Shown piece after piece: positions 57,827-64,000 of a DNA stretch of 64,000 nucleotides. Origin of the DNA: Bradyrhizobium japonicum USDA 6 (GTDB lineage Bacteria; Pseudomonadota; Alphaproteobacteria; Rhizobiales; Xanthobacteraceae); the NCBI RefSeq assembly GCF_000284375.1, contig NC_017249.1, positions 2,706,001 through 2,770,000 of the forward strand. The letters are read 5' to 3'. Positions within the stretch are counted from its first letter, which is position 1; each line of letters opens with the position of its first letter. The notes beneath the pieces were generated by a model that saw only the letters and a program-made list of their open reading frames with translations, searched no databases and was not told the DNA's origin. The position numbers and the translations under genes were made by a program.

Positions 57827-58813
57827 CTAGCGCGCGGCTTTCGACGCGAGATCGGCAATCGACTTCATGACCGCGTCCCGCACGCCGGCATCATAGAGCG
57901 AATGTCCGGCTTCTTCCACGATCCGAATCTCGGAACCCGGCCAAACTTTCGCAAGCCGCTCGGATGTCTCGGGAGGGCACAACAGATCGTAGCGGCCTTG
58001 CACGATGATGCCGGGAATGCCGGTGAGCTTGCCCGCATTCCGCAATAGCTGGTTGTCCGTCATGAAGCTGTCGTGGACGAAATAATGCGCCTCCATAAAC
58101 GGCGTCGCCGGCAGCGTGCGCCACACGTTCAGCGATGCCAGGTCCAGCCGCGTCTTGGCCGCCTTGTGCTCGGACAAGACGCGCTCGGTGTCGTGCCAGG
58201 CCCGCGCCGCGGGACCATGCACGGCCGGATCGGCATCGAGGATACGGCGCCAATAGGCGTCCACCGGCTGTGCGCGCTCATCGGGCGGCAGCACGCTCAG
58301 AAAATCCTCGTGGAGCGCCGGATAGAATTGCGACAGGCGCGATGTGAAAGCGGTTTCGACCTCGGCACGGGTGCCCAGGAAGGTTGCGCGGAGCGCAATG
58401 CCGGAGACGCGCGCGGGATGCGCCTGCGCATAGGCCAATGCCAGCGTCGCGCCCCAGGAGCCGCCGACCACCATCCAGCGGTCGAAGCCGAATTTCTCGC
58501 GGATCTTCTCCATGTCCGCGATCAGATGCGCCGTCGTGTTGTGCTCGCGGGATCCCTTCGGACGGCTGCGGCCGCAGCCGCGCTGGTCAAACAGCACGGC
58601 GCAGAAGCGGTCGGGATCGAACAGCCGGCGGTGATCCGGCTGGCAACCGCTGCCGGGGCCGCCATGCAGGTAGATCGCGGGGATGCCGTCGGCGCGGCCG
58701 ACGCTCTCGACATAGAGCTCGTGGCCGTCGCCGACGTCGAGCATGTCGGAGGTCAGCGGCGCAAAGGGATCGGCACGTTTGGCGGATGCGGCCGCGTCGG
58801 CGTCAGGCATCAT
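57827..58813 (-). CDS. proline iminopeptidase-like alpha/beta hydrolase
   Basis: A 328-residue S33 family hydrolase. Oxyanion motif YLHGGPGSGCQPDHRRLF, DQRGCGRSRP, nucleophile Ser in VVGGSWGATLALAYA, Asp in QGRYDLLCPP and His in EEAGHSLYD make a complete triad. Such enzymes remove N-terminal proline from peptides. It starts inside the end of pqqE (11-base overlap), so it is translated with the PQQ genes. An in-frame ATG at 58810 is an alternative start. A part in trimming the PQQ precursor peptide is conceivable but not shown. Confidence 0.9.
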   Translation of the reverse strand: MMPDADAAASAKRADPFAPLTSDMLDVGDGHELYVESVGRADGIPAIYLHGGPGSGCQPDHRRLFDPDRFCAVLFDQRGCGRSRPKGSREHNTTAHLIADMEKIREKFGFDRWMVVGGSWGATLALAYAQAHPARVSGIALRATFLGTRAEVETAFTSRLSQFYPALHEDFLSVLPPDERAQPVDAYWRRILDADPAVHGPAARAWHDTERVLSEHKAAKTRLDLASLNVWRTLPATPFMEAHYFVHDSFMTDNQLLRNAGKLTGIPGIIVQGRYDLLCPPETSERLAKVWPGSEIRIVEEAGHSLYDAGVRDAVMKSIADLASKAAR

Positions 58814-59996
58814 TCCCGGATTCCAGAGTGCCGCCGGCGAAATTGCGATAGAGGAAGCGGTTGGTCTCGCCCTCGGCCTCGCGCTCGGCCTGCTTGAAGA
58901 TGGTCTCGTGCAGCGGCGACAGGGCGCAAGCGGGATCGGTGTTGGCGGCGTCGCCCGTCAGCGCAAAGGCCTGGCAGCGGCAGCCGCCGAAATCGATCTC
59001 GCGGAATTCGCAAGACTTGCACGGCTCCTTCATCCAGCCGGTGCCGCGATAGCGGTTGAAGGCATCCGAGTTCTGCCAGATCCAGGCGATCGAATGATTG
59101 GAGCGCACGGATTCGAACTCGAGCCCGGTGATGCTCTCGGCGGCGTGGCAGGGCAGCACCTTGCCGGCGGGCGAGATGTTGAAGAACTGCCGGCCCCAGC
59201 CGCCCATGCACTTCTTCGGCCGCAGCGCGTAATAATCGGGAACGACGTAGTCGATGGCGAGTGTGCCCTTGAGCCGCTCGCGCGCCTCCTCGACAATGCG
59301 GGTGCATTCATCTAGCTGCGCCACGGTCGGCATCAGCGCGGCGCGGTTCTTCAGCGCCCAGCCGTAATACTGGACGTTGGCGACCTCGAGCCGGTCGGCA
59401 TCGAGATCGATCGACATCTGGATGATGTCGGGGAGCTGATGCAAATTCTGCCGGTGCATCACCGCGTTCACGGTGAGCGGCAGCTCGAGCTCGCGGGTCC
59501 ATTTCGCGACTTCGAGCTTCTTGCGATGACCGTTCTTGTAACCGGCGACGCGGTCGGCGATACCTTCCTCGACGCCCTGGAAAGAGATCTGCACATGGCA
59601 GAGCCCGGCATCCGCCAGCTCGCTCAGCCGCTCGCGCGTCAGCAGCACGGCGGAGGTGATCAGATTGGTGTAGAGGCCGGCGTCGCTGGCGTGCTTGACC
59701 AGCTCGACGAGGTCTTTCCGCGCGGTCGGCTCACCGCCGGAGAAATGCACCTGGAGCACGCCGATCTCGGCGAGCTCGCTCAAGACCTTCTTCCACTCCT
59801 CGGTCGTCAGCTCCTTGCCGGAGCGGTCGAGCTCGACCGGGTTGGAGCAATAGGGGCATTGCAGCGGACAGCGATGGGTGATCTCGAGCAGCACGGCGAG
59901 CGGAATGCCGAACGTCTCCGCGGTCGAGCGGCTCTTCTCCAGCACCGCGAGACTGTCGCTGGCGTGAGGCGGGACGGTCGGGAGCACATCGCTCAT
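58803..59996 (-). CDS. pqqE: PQQ biosynthesis radical SAM enzyme PqqE
   Basis: A 397-residue radical SAM protein that links Glu and Tyr of PqqA by a C-C bond. The SAM cluster motif is C43-x3-C47-x2-C50 in HRCPLQCPYCSNP. The C-terminal SPASM region has further cysteines (GGWGRQFFNISPAGKVLPCH, CKSCEFREIDFGGCRCQAF). It needs PqqD to present PqqA. It overlaps pqqD by four bases and the hydrolase gene by 11. Confidence 0.97.
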   Translation of the reverse strand: MSDVLPTVPPHASDSLAVLEKSRSTAETFGIPLAVLLEITHRCPLQCPYCSNPVELDRSGKELTTEEWKKVLSELAEIGVLQVHFSGGEPTARKDLVELVKHASDAGLYTNLITSAVLLTRERLSELADAGLCHVQISFQGVEEGIADRVAGYKNGHRKKLEVAKWTRELELPLTVNAVMHRQNLHQLPDIIQMSIDLDADRLEVANVQYYGWALKNRAALMPTVAQLDECTRIVEEARERLKGTLAIDYVVPDYYALRPKKCMGGWGRQFFNISPAGKVLPCHAAESITGLEFESVRSNHSIAWIWQNSDAFNRYRGTGWMKEPCKSCEFREIDFGGCRCQAFALTGDAANTDPACALSPLHETIFKQAEREAEGETNRFLYRNFAGGTLESGNDA

Positions 59997-60304
59997 GACG
60001 TCTTCTCCCGGGCCTCGGTGAGGAAGCCCTTGTCGGCGAGATCCTGCAGCATGACGATGACGTCCGCCAGGATCGCCTCGCGCGGCGCGGCGTATTTCGC
60101 GGCCAGCTGGTCGGCGACGTCGCCGACATTGCGCTCGCCATTGCAGAGCTGCAAGACCTCGACCGCGATCTCGTCGGGCGCCAGCACCCGTTCCGGCGCC
60201 AGGATCACCCAGACCTTGCGCGTCTCGTCATATTTCAGCTTGGCATGCCGCGGCAGCACCGGGCGGCTTGCCTCGCTGACGCTGATGTTCCGCGGCCCGG
60301 CCAT
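59993..60304 (-). CDS. pqqD: PQQ biosynthesis peptide chaperone PqqD
   Basis: A 103-residue protein that binds PqqA and delivers it to PqqE (RiPP recognition element). RPVLPRHAKLKYDETRKVWV and LAPDEIAVEVLQLCNG are the family's marks. The start at 60304 has GAGGA eight bases upstream and is 11 bp after the pqqC stop. Length is normal (about 90-100). Confidence 0.95.
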   Translation of the reverse strand: MAGPRNISVSEASRPVLPRHAKLKYDETRKVWVILAPERVLAPDEIAVEVLQLCNGERNVGDVADQLAAKYAAPREAILADVIVMLQDLADKGFLTEAREKTS

Positions 60305-60315
60305 TGCTCTGATCC

Positions 60316-61095
60316 TCAGCTCGCTTTGGGCACGAACGCGCCCGGCGGAATGTGGCCCTCGACATAGGCGTGCTGGAGCGCGTCCAGCTGCACCCACAGC
60401 ACGTTGGTCTTGAAGATCAACGCGTTGCAGACGGAGGCGCGCTGCTCCGGCGTCGTGGCGTGCGCCTTGACGTAGTCGAGCGCGAAGCCGGCATCGCGCG
60501 GCGCCTGCGCCAGCCGCCGCTTGAAGTAGCTCATGATATCAGGATTGACGAAGTCGTAGTGCTCCAGCATGCCGGAGATGCGCTCCTCGTGCAGGTTCGG
60601 CGCGAACAATTCGGTGAGCGAGGAGGCGATCGCCTCCAGCGGGCTCTTCTCGCGGCAGTAATGGACATAGGCTTCGACCGCGAAGCGCGTCGCCGGCAAA
60701 ATGCCTTCGGTCGATTCCACATAGGCCGTATCGAGGCCGAGGCCTTCGGTCAGCTTCAGCCAGCGTTCGATGCCGCCCTCGGAGCCGATGTCGCCGTCAT
60801 GGTCCTCGATACGGTGGCGCCATTCCAGCCGCGTGGCGCGGTCGCGGAAGCGCGAGATCACCACGGCGTCCTTGATCGGGATCGTGCTCTGGTAATAGTA
60901 GCGGTTGAGCGCCCAGGCCTGCACCTGGCCCTTGTTCAGCTTGCCGCCGTGCAGCAGCTTATGGAACGGATGCAGGCTGTGATAGCGCGTAGCACCAATG
61001 TGGCGCAGCGTCGCCTCCAGCTCCTCGGACGAGTTGAGCCTGATGTCCTTGCCGATCGAGAGCGCAGTCATTCCAGTCATGGACGCGGCATTCAC
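60316..61095 (-). CDS. pqqC: pyrroloquinoline-quinone synthase PqqC
   Basis: A 259-residue cofactorless oxidase for the last ring-closing, eight-electron oxidation to PQQ. YHSLHPFHKLLHGGKLNKGQ, WALNRYYYQSTIPIKDA and SRFRDRATRLEWRHRIEDHD are characteristic. It overlaps pqqB by four bases. Length is normal (Klebsiella 251). Confidence 0.97.
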   Translation of the reverse strand: MNAASMTGMTALSIGKDIRLNSSEELEATLRHIGATRYHSLHPFHKLLHGGKLNKGQVQAWALNRYYYQSTIPIKDAVVISRFRDRATRLEWRHRIEDHDGDIGSEGGIERWLKLTEGLGLDTAYVESTEGILPATRFAVEAYVHYCREKSPLEAIASSLTELFAPNLHEERISGMLEHYDFVNPDIMSYFKRRLAQAPRDAGFALDYVKAHATTPEQRASVCNALIFKTNVLWVQLDALQHAYVEGHIPPGAFVPKAS

Positions 61096-62021
61096 AGCAC
61101 GATCTCCGTTCCGTCGGCGGGTATCCGCCAGCCCGCGGCCTCGAGCGCTTTACGCTCCGGCGTATCGGGCAGCAGCGCCGGATTCGAGTTATTGATATGC
61201 AGAAACATCTTCCTGTCGAGAGTGAGGTCGGCGAGGCGCGCGATCGCGCCGTCGTGACCGGACATCGCGACATGGCCCATGCTCTTGCCGGTCTTCTGGC
61301 CGAGCCCGGCCTTGATCATCTCGTCATCCTGCCAGACCGTGCCGTCGAAGAACACCAGCGCGGCGCCGTCGATCTCGGCCTTGAGCGCGTCGGTCACTTC
61401 GGCGCAGGCGGCGATGAAGTAGAAGCACTTGCCGGTTGATTTGTCCGTGATCTTCAGGCCCAGCGTATCGCCGTCGCCGCTCTCGCCGCCGGGATGCGCC
61501 TTGCCTTCCAGATACCAGGCCGACTTGCCGGGCACCGCGAAGGGCAGCACCTCTATCCCCGAGCGCGCGCCATCAGGCAGCCGCGGCTCGAACGGCTCGT
61601 GGATGGAAATCGGCTGGCGCTGCACGTTCTTCTCGTTCAGCACGTTGAAGATGCTGTTGCTCTTCAGGATCGCCAGCACCTTCTGATGCGCATAGACCGT
61701 GAAGGGCGAGCCCTCGCGCATCGACAGCAGGCCCGCGACCGCATCCACCTCGCTGTTGGTCAGGATCACGCCTGCAACAGGCGTATGGCGCAGCGCGCCG
61801 GCCTTGGGATGCAGCTGCGGCGTGGCGTTCAATTGCTGGCGAAGATCGGGGGAAGCGTTGATCAGGAACCAGTGCTCGCCGTCGCCACTGAACGCGACCG
61901 AGGCCTGGGTTCTCTGAAGCTCATGGCCATTTTCACGGGCCGCCCGGCAGCCCTCGCACCCGCAATTCCATTGCGGGACTCCGCCGCCGGCCCCGGCGCC
62001 CAGGACGACGACGCGAAGCAT
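61092..62021 (-). CDS. pqqB: PQQ biosynthesis protein PqqB
   Basis: A 309-residue metallo-beta-lactamase-fold protein. VVLGAGAGGGVPQWNCGCEG opens it; GVILTNSEVDAVAGLLSMRE is the metal region typical of PqqB (altered from HxHxDH), and MGHVAMSGHDGAIARL follows. It probably hydroxylates a PQQ intermediate. AGGAG lies about seven bases before the ATG. 124 bp separate it from pqqA. Confidence 0.96.
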   Translation of the reverse strand: MLRVVVLGAGAGGGVPQWNCGCEGCRAARENGHELQRTQASVAFSGDGEHWFLINASPDLRQQLNATPQLHPKAGALRHTPVAGVILTNSEVDAVAGLLSMREGSPFTVYAHQKVLAILKSNSIFNVLNEKNVQRQPISIHEPFEPRLPDGARSGIEVLPFAVPGKSAWYLEGKAHPGGESGDGDTLGLKITDKSTGKCFYFIAACAEVTDALKAEIDGAALVFFDGTVWQDDEMIKAGLGQKTGKSMGHVAMSGHDGAIARLADLTLDRKMFLHINNSNPALLPDTPERKALEAAGWRIPADGTEIVL

Positions 62022-62145
62022 AATACGTCTCCTGGAGGGAACGTCGCGAGGTGGATCTCAGGCCGACACGGATGCCGACAAAGTTCGTGTCTTCCGGAAA
62101 CCGATCGTGACCGAAAGATCCACCTGCGCAGAAACCACCAACCGC

Positions 62146-62226
62146 TTACTTGCGGGTGGCGCTCACATACATGTTGATTTCCATGCCACAGGGCACTTCG
62201 ACGATCTTCGGGGCTTTCCAGGCCAT
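62146..62226 (-). CDS. pqqA: PQQ precursor peptide PqqA
   Basis: A 26-residue peptide, too short for many gene finders. Glu16 and Tyr20 in GMEINMYVSATRK are the residues joined to form PQQ. The N-terminus MAWKAPKIVEVPCG is typical. GGAG lies seven bases before the ATG. It is the first gene of pqqABCDE; the wide gap to pqqB agrees with high PqqA expression relative to the enzymes in other bacteria. Confidence 0.96.
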   Translation of the reverse strand: MAWKAPKIVEVPCGMEINMYVSATRK

Positions 62227-62473
62227 TTTGGCTCTCCATTTCACGAATTCGGACGTATCCGCCCGACGGTTAAAGTAATGCGAGCGGAAAAGTTCGCTAG
62301 TGAAATCTTCCCGAGAAAGCCATGTTGCGCCGCGAAAATGATGGTGGAACATCACTTCCCGTGATGCTGCCTTGCGCAGGGCGCATTCGGTCGCGAACCC
62401 TGTCCTGATAAAGCAGTTGTGAGTGCAGTGCAGCTTTCAATCCGGTACAGGCCTGCCAAGTTGGACCCTCGTG

Positions 62474-62731
62474 ATGCCCAGATACTTCTTCAACACCCGC
62501 ATCGGCGACGAACTGATCGTGGATCCCGACGGAGAGGACCTGCGTAACCCCGATCGCGCCTGGGAGGTCGCCCGCCAGATGATCCTGGAGGTGGTGAAGT
62601 CGGAGGGCGCCCAGCCGGCGCTCATGGAGGCCGTCATCGAGGTGACCGACGACGACGGGGAGATCGTGCTCGAATTCCCCTTCACCGAGGCCCTGCTGGA
62701 CATACCGGACGAGTCCGCGACCAGGCATTGA
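62474..62731 (+). CDS. DUF6894 family protein, 85 aa
   Basis: A small acidic soluble protein beginning MPRYFFNTRIGDELIVDPDG, with EDLRNPDRAWEVARQMILEV and VIEVTDDDGEIVLEFPFTEA. This pattern (PRYFF, D-x-D-G, E-x-L) is common in multi-copy Bradyrhizobium proteins of unknown function. The start at 62474 follows the family; the ribosome site is weak. Divergent from pqqA. Confidence 0.8.
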   Translation: MPRYFFNTRIGDELIVDPDGEDLRNPDRAWEVARQMILEVVKSEGAQPALMEAVIEVTDDDGEIVLEFPFTEALLDIPDESATRH

Positions 62732-62767
62732 ATTCGGCTGAACTCAGTCAGGGCGAAAGTGCGCTCT

Positions 62768-62883
62768 CTCTCCCGCTTGCGGGGGAGGGTTGGGGAGGGG
62801 TATCTCCGCAGAGAGACTCCCAATGAGGAGAGAGCCCCCACCCGCCGCGCTTCGCGCGTCGACCTCCCCCGCAAGCGGGAGAG
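62768..62883. repeat. palindromic intergenic repeat with 21-bp arms
   Basis: Left arm 62768-62788 (CTCTCCCGCTTGCGG...) and right arm 62863-62883 (...CCGCAAGCGGGAGAG) are perfect reverse complements over 21 bp. The 74-base centre contains a second stem GCGCGC/GCGCGT around TTC. I recognise it as a dispersed element of rhizobial genomes. It fills the gap between the DUF6894 gene and the amidase. Confidence 0.85.
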
Positions 62884-62983
62884 GTTGCAGCGCGCCCGTA
62901 GTGACAGCTCTTCCTCCCCGCGAAATCCGCATGGCTTTGCTGCATTCCCGGCGCTAAAAGACGCCGGTTAAACGGAGCAAGCC

Positions 62984-64000
62984 ATGCAAGATCTCTGGCG
63001 CCTGTCGGCCGCCGACCTCGCGACCCTCGTCAAATCCAAAAAGGTCTCCGCCAGGGAGGCAGCCAAGGCCGGTTTGGCCCGCCTGGACGCCGTCAATCCC
63101 CAGCTCAACGCGGTGATCGACCACCGGCCGGAGGACGTGCTCAAGCAGGCTGACGCCGTCGATGCCGCCATCGCCCGGGGCGAAGATCCCGGTGTGCTCG
63201 CCGGCGTGCCCGTCACCATCAAGGCCAATGTCGACCAGGAAGGCTTTGCCACCACCAACGGCCTGAAGCTCCAGCGCGACCTGATCGCGCGCGAGGACAA
63301 TCCGGTGGTCGCCAATTTCCGCAAATCGGGGGCCATTCTGCTTGGCCGCACCAATTGCCCGGCCTTCTCCTATCGCTGGTTCACCACCAATCTGGTCCAT
63401 GGCGACACCAAGAACCCCCGCGACGCCTCGCTGACGCCGGGCGGCTCGTCCGGCGGCGCCGGCTCGGCGGTCGCGGCCGGCATCGGCCATATCGCCCATG
63501 GCACCGACATCGCCGGCTCGATCCGATATCCCGCCTATGCCTGCGGCGTGCACGGCCTGCGCCCGACCTTGGGCCGCATCCCCGCCTTCAACCCGGCGCT
63601 GCCGGAGCGTCCGATCGGGCCGCAGATCATGGCCGTGTCGGGCCCGCTGGCGCGCACCGTCAACGATCTCAGGATCTCGCTCGAAGCCATGTCAGCCCGC
63701 GACATCCGCGACCCCTGGTTCGTGCCGGTCCCATTGCAGGGCCCCGCGCGGCCGAAGCGCGCCGCGCTCTGCCTCAACCCGGACGGGCTTGCGACCAAAC
63801 CGGAGGTGAAGGCGGCCGTGACTGACGCCGGCAAGCGGCTGGAGCGCGCCAGCTGGACTGTCGAGGTCATCGAGAACACGCCGCCGATGCGCGAGGCGGT
63901 CGAGTGGCAAAGAAAACTCTGGCTTGGCGACGGCTATGAGGCGCAGCTGGAGATGGCTGAGCGTGAAGGCGATCCCGGTGCGCTGGCCTGCCTGCGCGGC
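62984..64000 (+). CDS. amidase (amidase signature family), C-terminus cut by window end
   Basis: 339 codons are visible of a family usually near 460-500. Catalytic Ser-cisSer-Lys residues are present: Lys80 in GVPVTIKANVD, Ser155/156 in TPGGSSGGAG and Ser179 in GTDIAGSIRYPA. Such enzymes hydrolyse amides to acid and ammonia; substrate cannot be read from sequence. No signal peptide. GGAG lies about nine bases before the ATG. The N-terminus is complete. Confidence 0.92.
   Translation, partial: MQDLWRLSAADLATLVKSKKVSAREAAKAGLARLDAVNPQLNAVIDHRPEDVLKQADAVDAAIARGEDPGVLAGVPVTIKANVDQEGFATTNGLKLQRDLIAREDNPVVANFRKSGAILLGRTNCPAFSYRWFTTNLVHGDTKNPRDASLTPGGSSGGAGSAVAAGIGHIAHGTDIAGSIRYPAYACGVHGLRPTLGRIPAFNPALPERPIGPQIMAVSGPLARTVNDLRISLEAMSARDIRDPWFVPVPLQGPARPKRAALCLNPDGLATKPEVKAAVTDAGKRLERASWTVEVIENTPPMREAVEWQRKLWLGDGYEAQLEMAEREGDPGALACLRG

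Overview
The window is a GC-rich chromosomal segment from an alphaproteobacterium. Protein sequences, gene order and several interspersed palindromes (for example the element at 47743-47830 and the CTCTCCCGC/GCGGGAGAG element at 62768-62883) point to Bradyrhizobium or a close relative in the Nitrobacteraceae; this assignment is from recognition, not a search. It carries housekeeping and stress-metabolism genes. I see no rRNA, tRNA, CRISPR array, transposase or phage gene.

Layout. 1-9.4 kb: a small unknown gene, then the potassium operon: a long leader, a 27-residue membrane ORF, kdpF, kdpA, kdpB, kdpC, and the sensor/regulator pair kdpD-kdpE. 9.4-13.1 kb: non-homologous end-joining genes ku and ligD, divergently transcribed. 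13.1-13.8 kb: a DUF3309 mini-protein and a polyhydroxyalkanoate-system protein. 13.8-27.8 kb: one long minus-strand glycogen/trehalose operon, glgE-like, treS-maltokinase fusion, glgB, glgX, treZ, treY. 28-31.8 kb: malQ and a GH15 glucoamylase/trehalase-like gene, divergent from it. 31.8-40 kb: a minus-strand pentose-phosphate/Entner-Doudoroff entry operon, tal-pgi fusion, gnd, zwf, pgl, gntK, a HAD phosphatase, and a PhyH-type oxygenase. 40.3-46.1 kb: a membrane protein, then prkA-yeaH-spoVR. 46.2-52.1 kb: small genes (DUF1801, SRPBCC plus ArsR regulator, secreted DsrE, an exported unknown, a second copy of the membrane protein, a gene remnant, an adenylate cyclase fused to a formylglycine-enzyme-like domain, DUF4399). 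52.1-56.8 kb: a GltD-like oxidoreductase with korA-korB. 57-62.2 kb: an unknown protein, a proline-iminopeptidase-like hydrolase and pqqABCDE. 62.4-64 kb: a DUF6894 protein and an amidase cut by the window end.

How the genes fit together. Much of the window reads as a desiccation/osmotic/starvation stress island: potassium uptake, trehalose made by two routes (TreS and TreYZ), glycogen remodelling, DNA double-strand break repair, and the PrkA-YeaH-SpoVR module. GGAAC-type -35 boxes with CGTT-like -10 boxes, the signature of the alphaproteobacterial general stress sigma factor EcfG, occur upstream of several of these. The match at prkA is exact; the others are partial.

Most unusual observations: (1) the GlgE-like protein keeps the nucleophile Asp region but has Lys where the family's acid/base Glu should be and has lost neighbouring active-site residues, and the partner maltokinase domain also carries altered motifs; (2) a perfect 10-bp hairpin followed by T7, a textbook intrinsic terminator, lies inside the prkA coding sequence and uses codons unusual for this genome; (3) extra tiny membrane ORFs flank kdpF; (4) a cyclase carries a periplasmic FGE-like domain without the catalytic cysteines; (5) a peptidase-type hydrolase overlaps pqqE.
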